Assembly (NCBI RefSeq): GCF_001431465.1
Contig: NZ_LDJJ01000028.1
Coordinates: 85,526 to 149,525, forward strand
Direction of reading: 5' to 3'
Source: Stenotrophomonas terrae
GTDB taxonomy: Bacteria > Pseudomonadota > Gammaproteobacteria > Xanthomonadales > Xanthomonadaceae
DNA length: 64,000 nt
The notes below the pieces were generated by a model. That model was given only the letters and a program-made list of their open reading frames with translations, was not told the origin of the DNA and did not search any database. The translations under genes and the position numbers were made by a program. Below, piece after piece: positions 7,885-16,591 of this stretch. Within the stretch, counting starts at the first letter, position 1, and every line of letters starts with the position of its first letter.

Positions 7885-9189
7885 GTGAGTGAAGTGATGC
7901 AGACGCAACAACGGATTGTGGTGGTAGGCGGCGGCGTTGCCGGGATCGAGATTGCAACCTCGCTCGCGCGGCGTAGGCGTGACTGGCCAGGCGCAGCATC
8001 GGTGACGCTGATCGACAGTGACGTCGCCCATGTCTGGAAGCCCATGTTGCATACCATCGCAGCGGGCACGCGGGATATATCGCAGCAGCAGACCACCTAT
8101 CTGGCACAGGCGCGGCAAGCCGGGTTCAGCTACCAACCCGGGGAGCTGTGCGGGGTGGACCGCGGCCGACGCGAGGTGGTGCTGGCCGAGATACGCAGTG
8201 CCGATGGGCGCGTGCTGGTGCCTGCACGGCGCGCGAGCTACGACGCACTCGTCGTTGCCGTAGGCAGCCAGGCCAATGACTTCCGTACCCCTGGTGTTGC
8301 CAGCCATTGCTTCAAGATCGACTCGCGGGTACAGGCCGATGCCTTCAACCACGAGCTACGGATCCGCGTGCTGCAGTCTTTTGCGCATGGCGAGCCACTA
8401 TCCATTGCCATAGTCGGCGGCGGCGCCACCGGCGTTGAGCTGGCTGCCGAGCTGGTGCAGCTGGTGGATGTGGCTGAAGGCTATGGCGCGAGAGGCTTGG
8501 CTGCCAATATTCAAATTCATCTGATCGAGGCGGGCCCGCGGCTGCTGCCTGCATTTCCACGGGACATTTCTGTTGCAACCAGCGTTCGATTGCAGAGCCT
8601 GGGAGTCAGGGTGATGCTCGGGACACAGGTAAAAGCGGCCAACGCCGAGGGTCTTGTGCTGGATAGTGGCGTCCTGCCGGCCGCGTTGCGCGTGTGGGCG
8701 GCGGGGGTGAAGGCACCCAGCTTCCTGGCTGAGATGGATGGGCTGGAAACCAACCACAACAACCAGTTGCTGGTGCTGCCGACGCTGCAAACCACCTTGG
8801 ACCCGGCCATCTACGCGGTAGGGGATTGCGCGGCGCTGACCTTGCCAGGTGGCGAGCGGCCATTGCCGCCTACCGCACAGGTGGCACATCAACAGGCGCA
8901 GTATCTGGTGCGCAACCTGCGCAGGCATTTGAGCGGCGAAAAAATCCCTGATTTCGCCTATCGCGACTTCGGCGCGCTGGTCTCACTGGCTGACTATGAC
9001 GCCTTTGGCTCGCTGGGGAAGTTCGGCATATTCAAGGGCGGCACCATACGCGGCCGGCTCGCCCAGTTCAGTCACATCATGTTGTACCGCAGTCATCAGG
9101 CCAGAATTCATGGCTTCTGGCGTGGTGGCCTGCTGTGGCTGGTGGACCGTTTGAACGCGCGGTTGCGGGCGCCGATCCGGCTGGATTGA
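7885..9189 (+). CDS. ndh: Type II NADH dehydrogenase (NDH-2)
   Basis: This 434-aa FAD-dependent pyridine nucleotide-disulfide oxidoreductase has an FAD-binding VVVGGGVAGIE at the N-terminus, a second dinucleotide motif IVGGGATGVELA near residue 175, and YAVGDCA near residue 320. It lacks redox cysteines, as expected for NDH-2. The C-terminal region with IMLYRSHQARIHG is typical of the membrane-associated tail. It moves electrons from NADH to quinone without proton pumping. The start is GTG 7885, preceded by AGGGAG; ATG 7897 is an alternative. It lies 53 bp after the alcohol dehydrogenase, so the two may be cotranscribed and the enzyme could recycle NADH. Confidence 0.88.
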   Translation: MSEVMQTQQRIVVVGGGVAGIEIATSLARRRRDWPGAASVTLIDSDVAHVWKPMLHTIAAGTRDISQQQTTYLAQARQAGFSYQPGELCGVDRGRREVVLAEIRSADGRVLVPARRASYDALVVAVGSQANDFRTPGVASHCFKIDSRVQADAFNHELRIRVLQSFAHGEPLSIAIVGGGATGVELAAELVQLVDVAEGYGARGLAANIQIHLIEAGPRLLPAFPRDISVATSVRLQSLGVRVMLGTQVKAANAEGLVLDSGVLPAALRVWAAGVKAPSFLAEMDGLETNHNNQLLVLPTLQTTLDPAIYAVGDCAALTLPGGERPLPPTAQVAHQQAQYLVRNLRRHLSGEKIPDFAYRDFGALVSLADYDAFGSLGKFGIFKGGTIRGRLAQFSHIMLYRSHQARIHGFWRGGLLWLVDRLNARLRAPIRLD

Positions 9190-9303
9190 TTCATTGAGAC
9201 TGTTGTGGCGGCCATGCGCGTGTAGCGACAGTGTTGCTTTGAGCGACCGTTCGTACAGCGGTGGCAGCCTCGGTTGAAGCCTGGATGTTGCGAGCGCCGT
9301 CAC

Positions 9304-10179
9304 TCAGATCCGCAGCGCATCCACCACCAGCGCAAACGCCGCCGAGTGTTGGCGGCGGCTGGGGTAGTACAGGTGGTAGCCGGGAAAGGGCGGGCACCAG
9401 TTCTGCAGCACGCGCACCAACCGGCCCTGCTCGATATGCGGCGCGAACTCGCCCTCCGGCAGAAAGGCAATGCCCAAGCCATCCAGCGCAGCCTGCACGA
9501 TGGGCGGCGAGGTGTTGAATACCGCCTGGCTTTCAACCCGCACGTTGACCTGCCTGCCATTGCGCTCGAATTCCCAGACATACAAGCCGGCCGAGCTGGT
9601 GAGGCGGATATTGATGCACTTGTGACGGGTCAGGTCGGCGGGGGCCTTGGGCGCCGGATGCTGCTCCAGATAGGCGGGGGAGGCGACGGCGGCCATGCGG
9701 ACTTTCGGGCTGATCGGCAAGGCGATCATGTCCTTGTCGATGCTTTCGCCAAGGCGTACGCCGGCGTCGAAGCGGTCGGCGACGATGTCCCGCAGTGCAT
9801 AGCTGACATCGAACTCGATGTGGATGTCCGGGTAGCGGTGCATCAGCGGCAGCAGGATGGTCTGCAGCGAATGGTCGCCGCAGGTCAGCCGCAGGGTGCC
9901 GGCAGGGGTGTCACGCATCTCGGTGAGGGCATCGAGCTCGGCTTCTATCTCATCAAAGCGGGTGCCGATGGCGTTGAGCAGGCGCTCGCCAGCCGGGGTC
10001 GGCGACACGCTGCGGGTGGTGCGGGTCAGCAGACGGATCTGCAGGCGTTCCTCCAGCGCCTTGATGGCCTGGCTGAGCGCGGACTGCGAGACCCCCAGCA
10101 GCGCGCCTGCACGGGTGAAATTGCCCTCGCGGGCAACGCTGACAAAGGCGAGCAGGTCGTTGAGGTTGCGGCGGGCCAT
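9304..10179 (-). CDS. LysR-family transcriptional regulator
   Basis: This 291-aa protein has an N-terminal winged helix (about 4-63; FTRAGALLGVSQSALSQAIKAL) and a periplasmic-binding-like effector domain. It is divergent from a zinc alcohol dehydrogenase at 10303. The 120-bp gap holds two dyads with the LysR T-N11-A pattern, so control of that gene and of itself is likely. The final residues (VVDALRI) end close to the family's usual length. Confidence 0.88.
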   Translation of the reverse strand: MARRNLNDLLAFVSVAREGNFTRAGALLGVSQSALSQAIKALEERLQIRLLTRTTRSVSPTPAGERLLNAIGTRFDEIEAELDALTEMRDTPAGTLRLTCGDHSLQTILLPLMHRYPDIHIEFDVSYALRDIVADRFDAGVRLGESIDKDMIALPISPKVRMAAVASPAYLEQHPAPKAPADLTRHKCINIRLTSSAGLYVWEFERNGRQVNVRVESQAVFNTSPPIVQAALDGLGIAFLPEGEFAPHIEQGRLVRVLQNWCPPFPGYHLYYPSRRQHSAAFALVVDALRI

Positions 10180-10204
10180 GGGCGCAGTGTGGCACGCTCG
10201 ATTG

Positions 10205-10219
10205 ATTAGTACAGCTAAT
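10205..10219. promoter_or_regulatory. LysR-type dyad (TTAG-N5-CTAA)
   Basis: ATTAG, 5 bp, CTAAT forms a T-N11-A dyad in the gap between the divergent lysR and alcohol dehydrogenase genes. A second dyad lies 13 bp to the right. Confidence 0.5.
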
Positions 10220-10232
10220 AATGGCTAGAAGT

Positions 10233-10250
10233 ATTGATTACCTTATCAAT
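10233..10250. promoter_or_regulatory. Second dyad in lysR/adh gap
   Basis: ATTGAT and its complement ATCAAT are separated by 6 bp, 53 bp before the alcohol dehydrogenase start. Two dyads in tandem fit the recognition-site plus activation-site layout of LysR-controlled promoters. Confidence 0.45.
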
Positions 10251-10302
10251 CCAGTGCCTCCGATGGACAATGGCGCTTTCCCCCAACACCGCTGGAGTTC
10301 CC

Positions 10303-11352
10303 ATGTCTGTCAAAGCCTACGGCGCGCATGCCGCCGACAAGCCGCTGGAGTCGATGGATATCACCCGCCGCACGCCCGGCGCGCACGACGTGCAGATCGA
10401 TATCGCCTATTGCGGCGTCTGCCACTCGGACCTGCACCAGGTGCGTGCCGAGTGGGCCGGTACCCAGTACCCCTGCGTCCCCGGTCATGAAATCGTCGGC
10501 AAGGTGGCGGCGGTGGGCGCCCATGTAAGCGGCTTCAAGCCTGGCGATCTGGTCGGCATTGGTTGCATCGTTGACAGCTGCAAGCAGTGCGAGGATTGCG
10601 ACGAAGGGCTGGAGAACTATTGCGACGGCATGGTCGGTACCTATAACGGGGCAACCGAAGATGCGCCGGGCTGGACGCTGGGCGGCTATTCGCAGGAGAT
10701 CGTGGTGCACGAGCGCTATGTGCTGCGTATCGGCCATCCCGAGCAACAGCTTGCCGCGGTCGCACCGCTGCTATGCGCCGGTATCACCACCTATTCGCCG
10801 CTGCGGCATTGGAATGCCGGCCCGGGCAAGACAGTGGGCGTGGTCGGTATCGGTGGTTTGGGCCATATGGGCATCAAGCTGGCCCACGCGATGGGCGCAC
10901 ACGTGGTTGCATTCACCACCTCCGAATCCAAGCGCGAAGCAGCACTCGCCCTAGGTGCCGACGAAGTGGTGGTGTCGCGTGATGCAGCAGCCATGGCTGA
11001 GCAGGGCAAGCGCTTCGACCTGATCGTCAATACCGTGGCCGCACCGCATGATCTGGATGCCTTCCTGGCGCTGCTCAAGCGCGACGGCGCGATGGTGCTG
11101 GTTGGTGCGCCGGCAACCCCGCATCCCTCGCCGAATGTGTTCAACATGATCACCAAGCGCCGCACCCTGGCCGGGTCGATGATCGGCGGCATTCCGGAAA
11201 CCCAGGAGATGCTGGATTTCTGCGCAAAGCACCATCTCGTGGCGGACATCGAACTGATCACCGCCAGTGAGATCAACGACGCCTACGAGCGGATGCTCAA
11301 GGGCGACGTGAAGTATCGCTTCGTGATCGACAACGCCAGCTTGTCTGCCTGA
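10303..11352 (+). CDS. NAD(P)-dependent zinc alcohol dehydrogenase (YahK/cinnamyl-alcohol type)
   Basis: This 349-aa medium-chain dehydrogenase has the catalytic-zinc motif YCGVCHSDLH, GHE at about residue 60, a structural-zinc set with four Cys around 93-107 (CKQCEDCDEGLENYC), and GIGGLGHMG as the nucleotide-binding fingerprint. This set matches the YahK/AdhC aldehyde-reductase subfamily with NADPH preference. The start is ATG 10303 with TGGAG upstream; the frame is open further back but has no better site. It is divergently transcribed from a LysR regulator. Physiological role is probably aldehyde detoxification. Confidence 0.9.
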   Translation: MSVKAYGAHAADKPLESMDITRRTPGAHDVQIDIAYCGVCHSDLHQVRAEWAGTQYPCVPGHEIVGKVAAVGAHVSGFKPGDLVGIGCIVDSCKQCEDCDEGLENYCDGMVGTYNGATEDAPGWTLGGYSQEIVVHERYVLRIGHPEQQLAAVAPLLCAGITTYSPLRHWNAGPGKTVGVVGIGGLGHMGIKLAHAMGAHVVAFTTSESKREAALALGADEVVVSRDAAAMAEQGKRFDLIVNTVAAPHDLDAFLALLKRDGAMVLVGAPATPHPSPNVFNMITKRRTLAGSMIGGIPETQEMLDFCAKHHLVADIELITASEINDAYERMLKGDVKYRFVIDNASLSA

Positions 11353-11373
11353 GCAGGAGAATCGGCTGGCCCA

Positions 11374-11405
11374 GAATCGCGTGCCTGCAAGCAGGTACGC
11401 GATTC
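11374..11405. terminator. Bidirectional hairpin between convergent genes
   Basis: A 15-bp stem (one G-T wobble) with a 2-nt loop, built of GAATCGCGTGCCTGC and its near complement, lies centrally in the 62-bp gap between the convergent dehydrogenase and luciferase-like genes. There is no long T tract. Confidence 0.55.
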
Positions 11406-11414
11406 CGGCAGCTG

Positions 11415-12470
11415 CTACCAGCGCGGTGTTGTTGATGTGGGCGCTGCGTGCGAGGGGAACAGTGGCAGCACGTACTCGGCCAGCTCCTGCAGGACTTCAT
11501 CGGCAGGACGCGCGGAGAACTGGATTCCCAGCGCGGCATGGTTGACGCCAGCCTGCTGCCACTCGCCCAGCAGGTCGATCAGGCCGTTGCGCCCTGTCCG
11601 CAAGGTGTAGCCACCGTCTATCGATGTTCGCGGATGATTGGGGTCGTCGACCAGGTCCAGCCACTCATTGGTGACATGGGGCCGGAAGCCAGCGTCAGGG
11701 ATGAGTGCGCGCCAAGCGCGGATCTTCTCGCCCAAGCGCTTCGGGCCGGTGGGATGATGGGTCGCGTCCGGGTAGGTCAGCCAGCCATCGGCGTGCTCTG
11801 CCACCCACTGCAGCGATTGTCGGGAACTGCCGGTGACCAGCAGCGGCAGTCTGCCGGCAGCCGGTTTGGGAAGTAGTTCCACCCCTTGCGCCGTGCCAAG
11901 CGACGAGTTGATGTTCAGTGCGCCGGGCTGCATCAGCTGGCGCACATAGCGGACTGATTCAGCGAAACGTTCGGCGCGCTGTGCGTGATCCAGGCCGTAT
12001 GCCGGAAATTCCACCGGCCTGTCGCCGGAGGCGATGCCCATCACCAGCCGTCCACCGGACAACTGGTCAATCGTGGCTGCCGACTTTGCCAGGTCAATCG
12101 GATGCCGCAGCGAGAAGATCGCGCTGCCGGTGGCCAGTGCGATGTTTTCGGTTTGTGCGGCAAGGAATGCCAGATAGGTGAAAGGGTCGAATGTCTGGCC
12201 GGCGTCGCCGAACAAGGGGTCGAACAATGGAACATCGCGCACCCATACTGCTGCAAGGCCGGCTCGATCAAGTTGACTGACACGAGCAGCCTGGCCTGCA
12301 AGCACCGTCATATCGCCGCGGTAGAAGCGCAGGGGCAAAAAGATACCCAGGCTCAGGCTGCCCTCGCGGAACATGCGCTGGTAACCCCGGTGGTGCGCGA
12401 AAGCCGGCGCGGATGCTCCTGCGTGTGCTGCAGGTGTTTCATTTGAAGCGTTCATCAGGGTCTCGTTCAT
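11415..12470 (-). CDS. LLM-class (luciferase-like) flavin-dependent oxidoreductase
   Basis: This 351-aa TIM-barrel bacterial-luciferase-family protein shows motifs of the BA3436-type subgroup: LSLGIFLPL near the N-terminus, VWVRDVPLFDP, and GGRLVMGIASGDRP. It would use reduced flavin to oxidise a small organic substrate. The ATG at 12470 overlaps the stop of the upstream GST gene as ATGA, implying translational coupling; a second Met five codons in is an alternative start. It forms a two-gene operon with the GST. The substrate is unknown; the pairing suggests detoxification of electrophiles. Confidence 0.85.
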   Translation of the reverse strand: MNETLMNASNETPAAHAGASAPAFAHHRGYQRMFREGSLSLGIFLPLRFYRGDMTVLAGQAARVSQLDRAGLAAVWVRDVPLFDPLFGDAGQTFDPFTYLAFLAAQTENIALATGSAIFSLRHPIDLAKSAATIDQLSGGRLVMGIASGDRPVEFPAYGLDHAQRAERFAESVRYVRQLMQPGALNINSSLGTAQGVELLPKPAAGRLPLLVTGSSRQSLQWVAEHADGWLTYPDATHHPTGPKRLGEKIRAWRALIPDAGFRPHVTNEWLDLVDDPNHPRTSIDGGYTLRTGRNGLIDLLGEWQQAGVNHAALGIQFSARPADEVLQELAEYVLPLFPSHAAPTSTTPRW

Positions 12471-13102
12471 GGGCCGGTGGCGGGTTCGGGTATCAGTACG
12501 CCGCGCTGCACGGCCGGCCGCTGTGAAACGCGCGTATGCCATTCGGTCAGATGCGGGTAGGCACTGAAGTCCAGGTCGATGACGCGGGCGATGTGGGTCC
12601 AGCCGAAACCGGCAATGTCGGCGATGCTGTAGGTCTCTCCGGCCAGCCAGGAACGGTCCGCCAAGCGCCGGTCGAGGGTGGCGAAAAATTCGTTGCTCAA
12701 GCGGCGATAGCGCTCGATTGCCGCCGGTTGCGGCGTATCGGCGAACATCTCGAAGTGCACGCGTTGGCCGAGGATCGGCCCGACACTTGCGGCATGGAAC
12801 ATGAGCCAGGTGATGGCTTCCCAGCGCGGTACTGGTTCCTGCGGCAGCAAGCGACCGCTGCGCTCGACAAGGTAGAGCAGGATTGCCGCCGACTCGAAGA
12901 GGGTGATGCCGTTGGCTTCATCGACCAGCACCGGGATGCGCGCATGTGGGTGCAATTTTTGGAACGCAGGCAGCTTGTGCTCGCCTGCATCGATGCGGAC
13001 GTGGTGCAGCTGATAGGGCAGGCCAAGTTCTTCCAGGGCGATGGAGACCTTGAACCCGTTTGGCGAGCTGTCGGTATAGAGGTGTAGCGTTGGTTGGGGC
13101 AC
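12467..13102 (-). CDS. Glutathione S-transferase family protein
   Basis: This 211-aa protein has an N-terminal thioredoxin-like GST domain (LYTDSSPNGFKVSIALEEL, cis-Pro in ARIPVLVD, ESAAIL for glutathione binding) and an all-helical C-terminal domain. It resembles the YfcG/Ure2p-like nu class. The start is GTG 13102 because AAGGAG lies 5 nt upstream; the longer open frame lacks this. First gene of a coupled pair with the luciferase-like oxidoreductase. A LysR gene lies divergently upstream. Confidence 0.88.
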   Translation of the reverse strand: MPQPTLHLYTDSSPNGFKVSIALEELGLPYQLHHVRIDAGEHKLPAFQKLHPHARIPVLVDEANGITLFESAAILLYLVERSGRLLPQEPVPRWEAITWLMFHAASVGPILGQRVHFEMFADTPQPAAIERYRRLSNEFFATLDRRLADRSWLAGETYSIADIAGFGWTHIARVIDLDFSAYPHLTEWHTRVSQRPAVQRGVLIPEPATGP

Positions 13103-13541
13103 GAGGGCTCCTTGTCGGGATGCGGGGAAGGTATGTCCGTGATCCCGGCTCTCTTTCGTCCTTGGGTGGTGCACTGCGTCGGCGGCGTTTTGCGTGCGGC
13201 GTCGTGGAGCCGGGAATGCGCGCAGTCTAGGCCGCAGTGCGAGCGTGGAAAAACGATCTTTACTGGGGCATAAGGTTAGAATTCCTAACGTTCTGGTTTG
13301 CCTTCTGCCCGAACCATTGCAGTGGGGTTGGCCCGATAAACTATTGCGGTTTTGGCATTGATGCTGGAAAAGGCGTTGCGCTGTATGCATAGTGCCGGCC
13401 GCGTGGCTCTCCGCTTCGCTCCTGCGGCTTCGAGCTGGCTTTGGCTAATCAGCTTTTCTTACTTGTGGCAATGCGCCATGCTTGCCCTGCGATGGCGCTG
13501 CCAACGCGACTTTTTCAGACCGAAAGCTCAGGAAATCACTC
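13103..13541. other. Divergent intergenic region gst/lysR
   Basis: About 440 bp without a convincing gene. It contains the dyad at 13275-13289 and AGGAAAT just before the LysR ATG. Confidence 0.4.
13275..13289. promoter_or_regulatory. LysR-type dyad (TTAG-N5-CTAA)
   Basis: GTTAG, 5 bp, CTAAC forms a T-N11-A dyad between the divergent gst operon and lysR gene. It shares TTAG-N5-CTAA with the dyad at 10205-10219 beside the other lysR gene. Confidence 0.5.
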
Positions 13542-14441
13542 ATGGGAGCAGTCCTTCCATTGCTGGCATTGCGCGCGTTCGTCGAGACGGGCCGACATGG
13601 AAGTCTCAAGGCCGCCGCCGAGGTGATGGGGGTCAGTCCGGGTGCCATCAGCCAGCAGTTGAAATTATTGACGGAGCGCACCGGCGTACGCCTGTTCGTC
13701 CGCACGCGTCAGGGTGTTTCGCTGAGCCCAGCCGGTGCGCAGGTGTACCCGGCCTTGCTTCGTGCCTTCGACACCATTGAGGACAGCATGGCAGTGCTGG
13801 GGGCGATCAATGGTCGGCAGACCCTGACGATCAGTACGGTGCCAAGCTTCGCGGCGTCGTGGCTGGTGCCGCGATTAGGTGGTTTTACCGCAGTGCATCC
13901 GGATATCGAGATACGCGTGGAGGCTTCCTCGGCCCTGGTCGATCTGCGCCGTGACCGCGTTGACGTTGCCATCCGCCATGGTCTTGGCCACTACCCGGGG
14001 CTGGTTTCGCGTCACCTGGCTTCCCCGGTGTTCCTGCCGGTTGCATGCCCGCGCTTGCTGGCCGATGGACCGCGCATCCGCACCCCGAAAGATTGTCTGA
14101 AGTATCCGCTGCTGCAGGACTCCGACCGCAGCGATTGGCGGCTCTGGTTCAAGGCATTGGGAATGGCGGATGATGCGCGCTTCGAGCGCGGGCCCGCTTT
14201 CGATGACGATGTGTTGCTGATACGCGCGGCAGAGGCGGGACAGGGAATTGCGTTGCTGCGCGATGTCTATGTGCAGGCGGAAATCGCCAGCGGGCGGCTG
14301 TCGGTCGCCCTGGATCGGCCCTGGCCAACGGCGTTTGCCTACTATGCCGTGACCCTGCCAGGTGCGGATGAAAACCCGGCGATAGCGTCGTTCATTGCAT
14401 GGCTGCAGCACGAAACGCAGGGTGAGCAGGCTGCGCTCTAG
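13542..14441 (+). CDS. LysR-family transcriptional regulator (GcvA-like)
   Basis: This 299-aa protein begins with a winged helix (LRAFVETGRHGSLKAAAEVM, then GVSPGAISQQLKLL) typical of the GcvA/AmpR branch, followed by a LysR effector-binding domain. ATG 13542 is preceded by AGGAAAT; the frame is open further upstream but without signals. It is divergent from the GST/luciferase-like operon, its probable target. Confidence 0.88.
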   Translation: MGAVLPLLALRAFVETGRHGSLKAAAEVMGVSPGAISQQLKLLTERTGVRLFVRTRQGVSLSPAGAQVYPALLRAFDTIEDSMAVLGAINGRQTLTISTVPSFAASWLVPRLGGFTAVHPDIEIRVEASSALVDLRRDRVDVAIRHGLGHYPGLVSRHLASPVFLPVACPRLLADGPRIRTPKDCLKYPLLQDSDRSDWRLWFKALGMADDARFERGPAFDDDVLLIRAAEAGQGIALLRDVYVQAEIASGRLSVALDRPWPTAFAYYAVTLPGADENPAIASFIAWLQHETQGEQAAL

Positions 14442-14534
14442 CGTTGGGGTGGCAGCAAGCATTGCTGTCAACCGAGATGCCAGCGGGGTATCGGGTTTTC
14501 GGGATCTGTCGCACGCGTGGGATCGGTTCGCCCG

Positions 14535-14550
14535 GCAAGCGCTCGCTTGC
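14535..14550. terminator. Small hairpin downstream of lysR
   Basis: GCAAGCG, CT, CGCTTGC forms a perfect 7-bp stem about 95 bp after the LysR stop, with no T tract. Weak terminator candidate. Confidence 0.25.
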
Positions 14551-14696
14551 CCGGTGCTGAAGACAATGCCGCCATCGGCTTGACCTTGTCACGGTGGTAA
14601 TCCGCATGCTCATGGCAACCACCGCCGGGCGAGGGTGCCGCCGGATCCGGCAATCCCGGCTGGACAAACCCGGACAACGACAGCGAGGAAACGACC

Positions 14697-14963
14697 TTGA
14701 GCAGTACATTTCATCCGCAGGTAACCCTCTATACAACGCCGACCTGTCCGGATTGCCGAATGTTGAAGGACTGGCTCAACCGGCTGGGGATTGCATATGA
14801 GGAACGCGACCTTACAGATCCGGCGATCAGCGCGGAAGCGAAGGCCCGCACGGGGCTACGTATTGCACCGATAACCTTGGTCGACGGGCAGGTTTTCTTC
14901 GGCACGTTTGCCTCGCAGAAGCCAGACCTGGTGCAGGCCCTGGGTCTGCCCAGCGGCAGCTGA
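14697..14963 (+). CDS. Glutaredoxin-like protein
   Basis: This 88-aa thioredoxin-fold protein has the redox motif TPTCPDC (Cys17, Cys20), the conserved IAPITLVDG cis-Pro region and a FGTF turn. It belongs to the small glutaredoxin/NrdH-like group and should catalyse thiol-disulfide exchange. Start codon is TTG 14697, supported by GAGGAA 7 nt upstream; no ATG fits. It appears monocistronic and lies between the LysR gene and a convergent secreted protein. Confidence 0.82.
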   Translation: MSSTFHPQVTLYTTPTCPDCRMLKDWLNRLGIAYEERDLTDPAISAEAKARTGLRIAPITLVDGQVFFGTFASQKPDLVQALGLPSGS

Positions 14964-15106
14964 CCACCGGCATCGATAAGCGCCGTCGGCACCCCGCCCG
15001 CGCGAAGCTTCACCTGGCTGCATGCACGAAACAGGTTTTGCTGGGATTGGCAGCGCGCCCAGTGTCCGCTGGACGCGCTGTTTCAGCTTGTGGACCAGCG
15101 AGCTGT

Positions 15107-15556
15107 CTACGTAGCCGCCGGCTTGCGTTTGCCGCCCCACGACTTGCTGACTATCTGCCACCTGCCGTCGATCTTCAGCAACGCCAGGTAGTCCACCCCA
15201 TCCCAGCCGGGGTAGTCCAGGCGCACTTTGACCATCGCCACTTCATCGGTGACGTCCAGGATCTCGTAGCTGCGATGGCGCTGGTCCTCATCGGCAGCGG
15301 GCTTGCCGGGAAAGCCTTCGGCCCACTCTTCGGCGGTCAAGGTAACCAGCTTGCCTGTCGTTGCCGAGTGGCCAACGACGATGCCGTCTTTCCTGAAAGC
15401 TTCGAAGATCAGGGCGGAGTCGCCTGCCTCGAAGCCACGCATCAACTGCTGCATGGTCTGTTCGACGGCAGCGCGATTGCTGTTCTGTGCGGTTGCCAAT
15501 GTGGGGAGGAAGCACAGCATTGCTGTGAGAGCGAGCGATTGGATGGTGGGCTTCAT
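15107..15556 (-). CDS. Secreted SnoaL/DUF4440-like (NTF2-fold) protein
   Basis: This 149-aa protein has a clear Sec signal peptide (LALTAMLCFLPTLATA, cleavage near residue 23), then an NTF2-like cone fold: N-terminal helix AAVEQTMQQLMRGFEAGD, ALIFEAFRKDGIVVG, and final strands DYLALLKIDGRWQIVSKSW. Such proteins bind small ligands or act as accessory enzymes in the periplasm. No catalytic residues stand out. It lies just downstream of the DJ-1/PfpI gene on the same strand, so it may share its transcript. Confidence 0.75.
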   Translation of the reverse strand: MKPTIQSLALTAMLCFLPTLATAQNSNRAAVEQTMQQLMRGFEAGDSALIFEAFRKDGIVVGHSATTGKLVTLTAEEWAEGFPGKPAADEDQRHRSYEILDVTDEVAMVKVRLDYPGWDGVDYLALLKIDGRWQIVSKSWGGKRKPAAT

Positions 15557-15624
15557 TGCTGTCCTTTGGGTGTTTCATGAGGAGGTTGGATACGTAAAAC
15601 GGCAGTAGATGCCATTGCTGTGGT

Positions 15625-16521
15625 TCAGTCTGATGCGCTGCTGCCGGCCGATGCCGCGCCGGGCTGGGTACGCAGTAGATCGACCACCGCCTGGGCCAAG
15701 GGGGCCGCCGACGCGTAGTTCTGGCCCGTCATCACGCGCCCGTCGATCTCTAGGTAGGGCGCTTCGCTGTCGATCGCACGGAAGGTTCCGCCGCGCTCCT
15801 GCACGGTTTTGCCGATCAGGAACGGGAACTGCTTGAAGTAGCTTGCGGTCTGGTCTTCGTGCTCCTCGGGGAAGCCGGTGATGCGCTTGCCCGCCAGCAG
15901 ACTCTGGCCGCTGGAAAGGCGCAGATTCACGATCCCCGCCGTGCCGTGGCAGACCGCCGATATCACCCCTGTGTTGCGTTCGTAGACGTGCGTGGCGATG
16001 TCCTGCAGTCGGCGATCCTCGGCTACGCCATACATGGCGTTGCTGCCACCGACGTAGTACACGGCGCGATATCGTCCGGGGTCGACCTGGTCCGGGCTCA
16101 TGGTATTGCGCAGGCCGCTCATGACGCGGCTGTCCTGCAGGCGGGGCGCCATGTCCTGGCTGACATAGGTATCCAGGATCGGCACCGCGCCGCCATCGGG
16201 CGAGACAAAGTCCACCGGGTGGCCAGCTGCCTGGAAGGTGTCCCAGGCGTTGACCACCTCGCCAAAGCTGACACTGGCTGGCAGGGTGGACTCGCCATGG
16301 ACCTTGCTGCTGGCCACGACGAACAGGATGCGGCCGGGCTGGCCGTCGGCCGCTGTTGTCGAGCTGGCGTAGGTCGGGTTTGAGGTGCTGGTTGCTGTGG
16401 CTGTGCTGCTGCTCAGCCCTGGCTCGATCTTGGGTAGCGGGCTGGCATGGGCGCTGCCGACGCCGCTGGACAAGGCCAGCAGCACCATCAACAGGGCGGG
16501 GATCAAACGGGAGATGGACAT
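15625..16521 (-). CDS. Exported DJ-1/PfpI-family protein
   Basis: This 298-aa protein has a signal peptide (about 1-26), a low-complexity Ser/Thr linker (35-58), then a DJ-1/PfpI (ThiJ) domain. The nucleophile elbow is AVCHG with Cys191-His192, and Glu88 lies in SFGEVVN, as in Hsp31-type chaperone/glyoxalase proteins. Export of a DJ-1 domain is less common than the cytoplasmic form. It neighbours a membrane-anchored AraC regulator and an NTF2-like secreted protein on the same strand. Function may be deglycase/glyoxalase or chaperone in the periplasm; not resolvable here. Confidence 0.82.
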   Translation of the reverse strand: MSISRLIPALLMVLLALSSGVGSAHASPLPKIEPGLSSSTATATSTSNPTYASSTTAADGQPGRILFVVASSKVHGESTLPASVSFGEVVNAWDTFQAAGHPVDFVSPDGGAVPILDTYVSQDMAPRLQDSRVMSGLRNTMSPDQVDPGRYRAVYYVGGSNAMYGVAEDRRLQDIATHVYERNTGVISAVCHGTAGIVNLRLSSGQSLLAGKRITGFPEEHEDQTASYFKQFPFLIGKTVQERGGTFRAIDSEAPYLEIDGRVMTGQNYASAAPLAQAVVDLLRTQPGAASAGSSASD

Positions 16522-16591
16522 CGATGCTGGCTCGTGAGGCGGAGCCAGCAGACTAGGTGATCCCTTTCAGATCAATGTCTTGAGGTGTAAT

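Noticed and set aside
11374..11405. 15-bp hairpin considered as a recombination (attC-like) site
   Set aside because: It sits centrally between convergent genes and shows no integron core sites; a bidirectional terminator is simpler.
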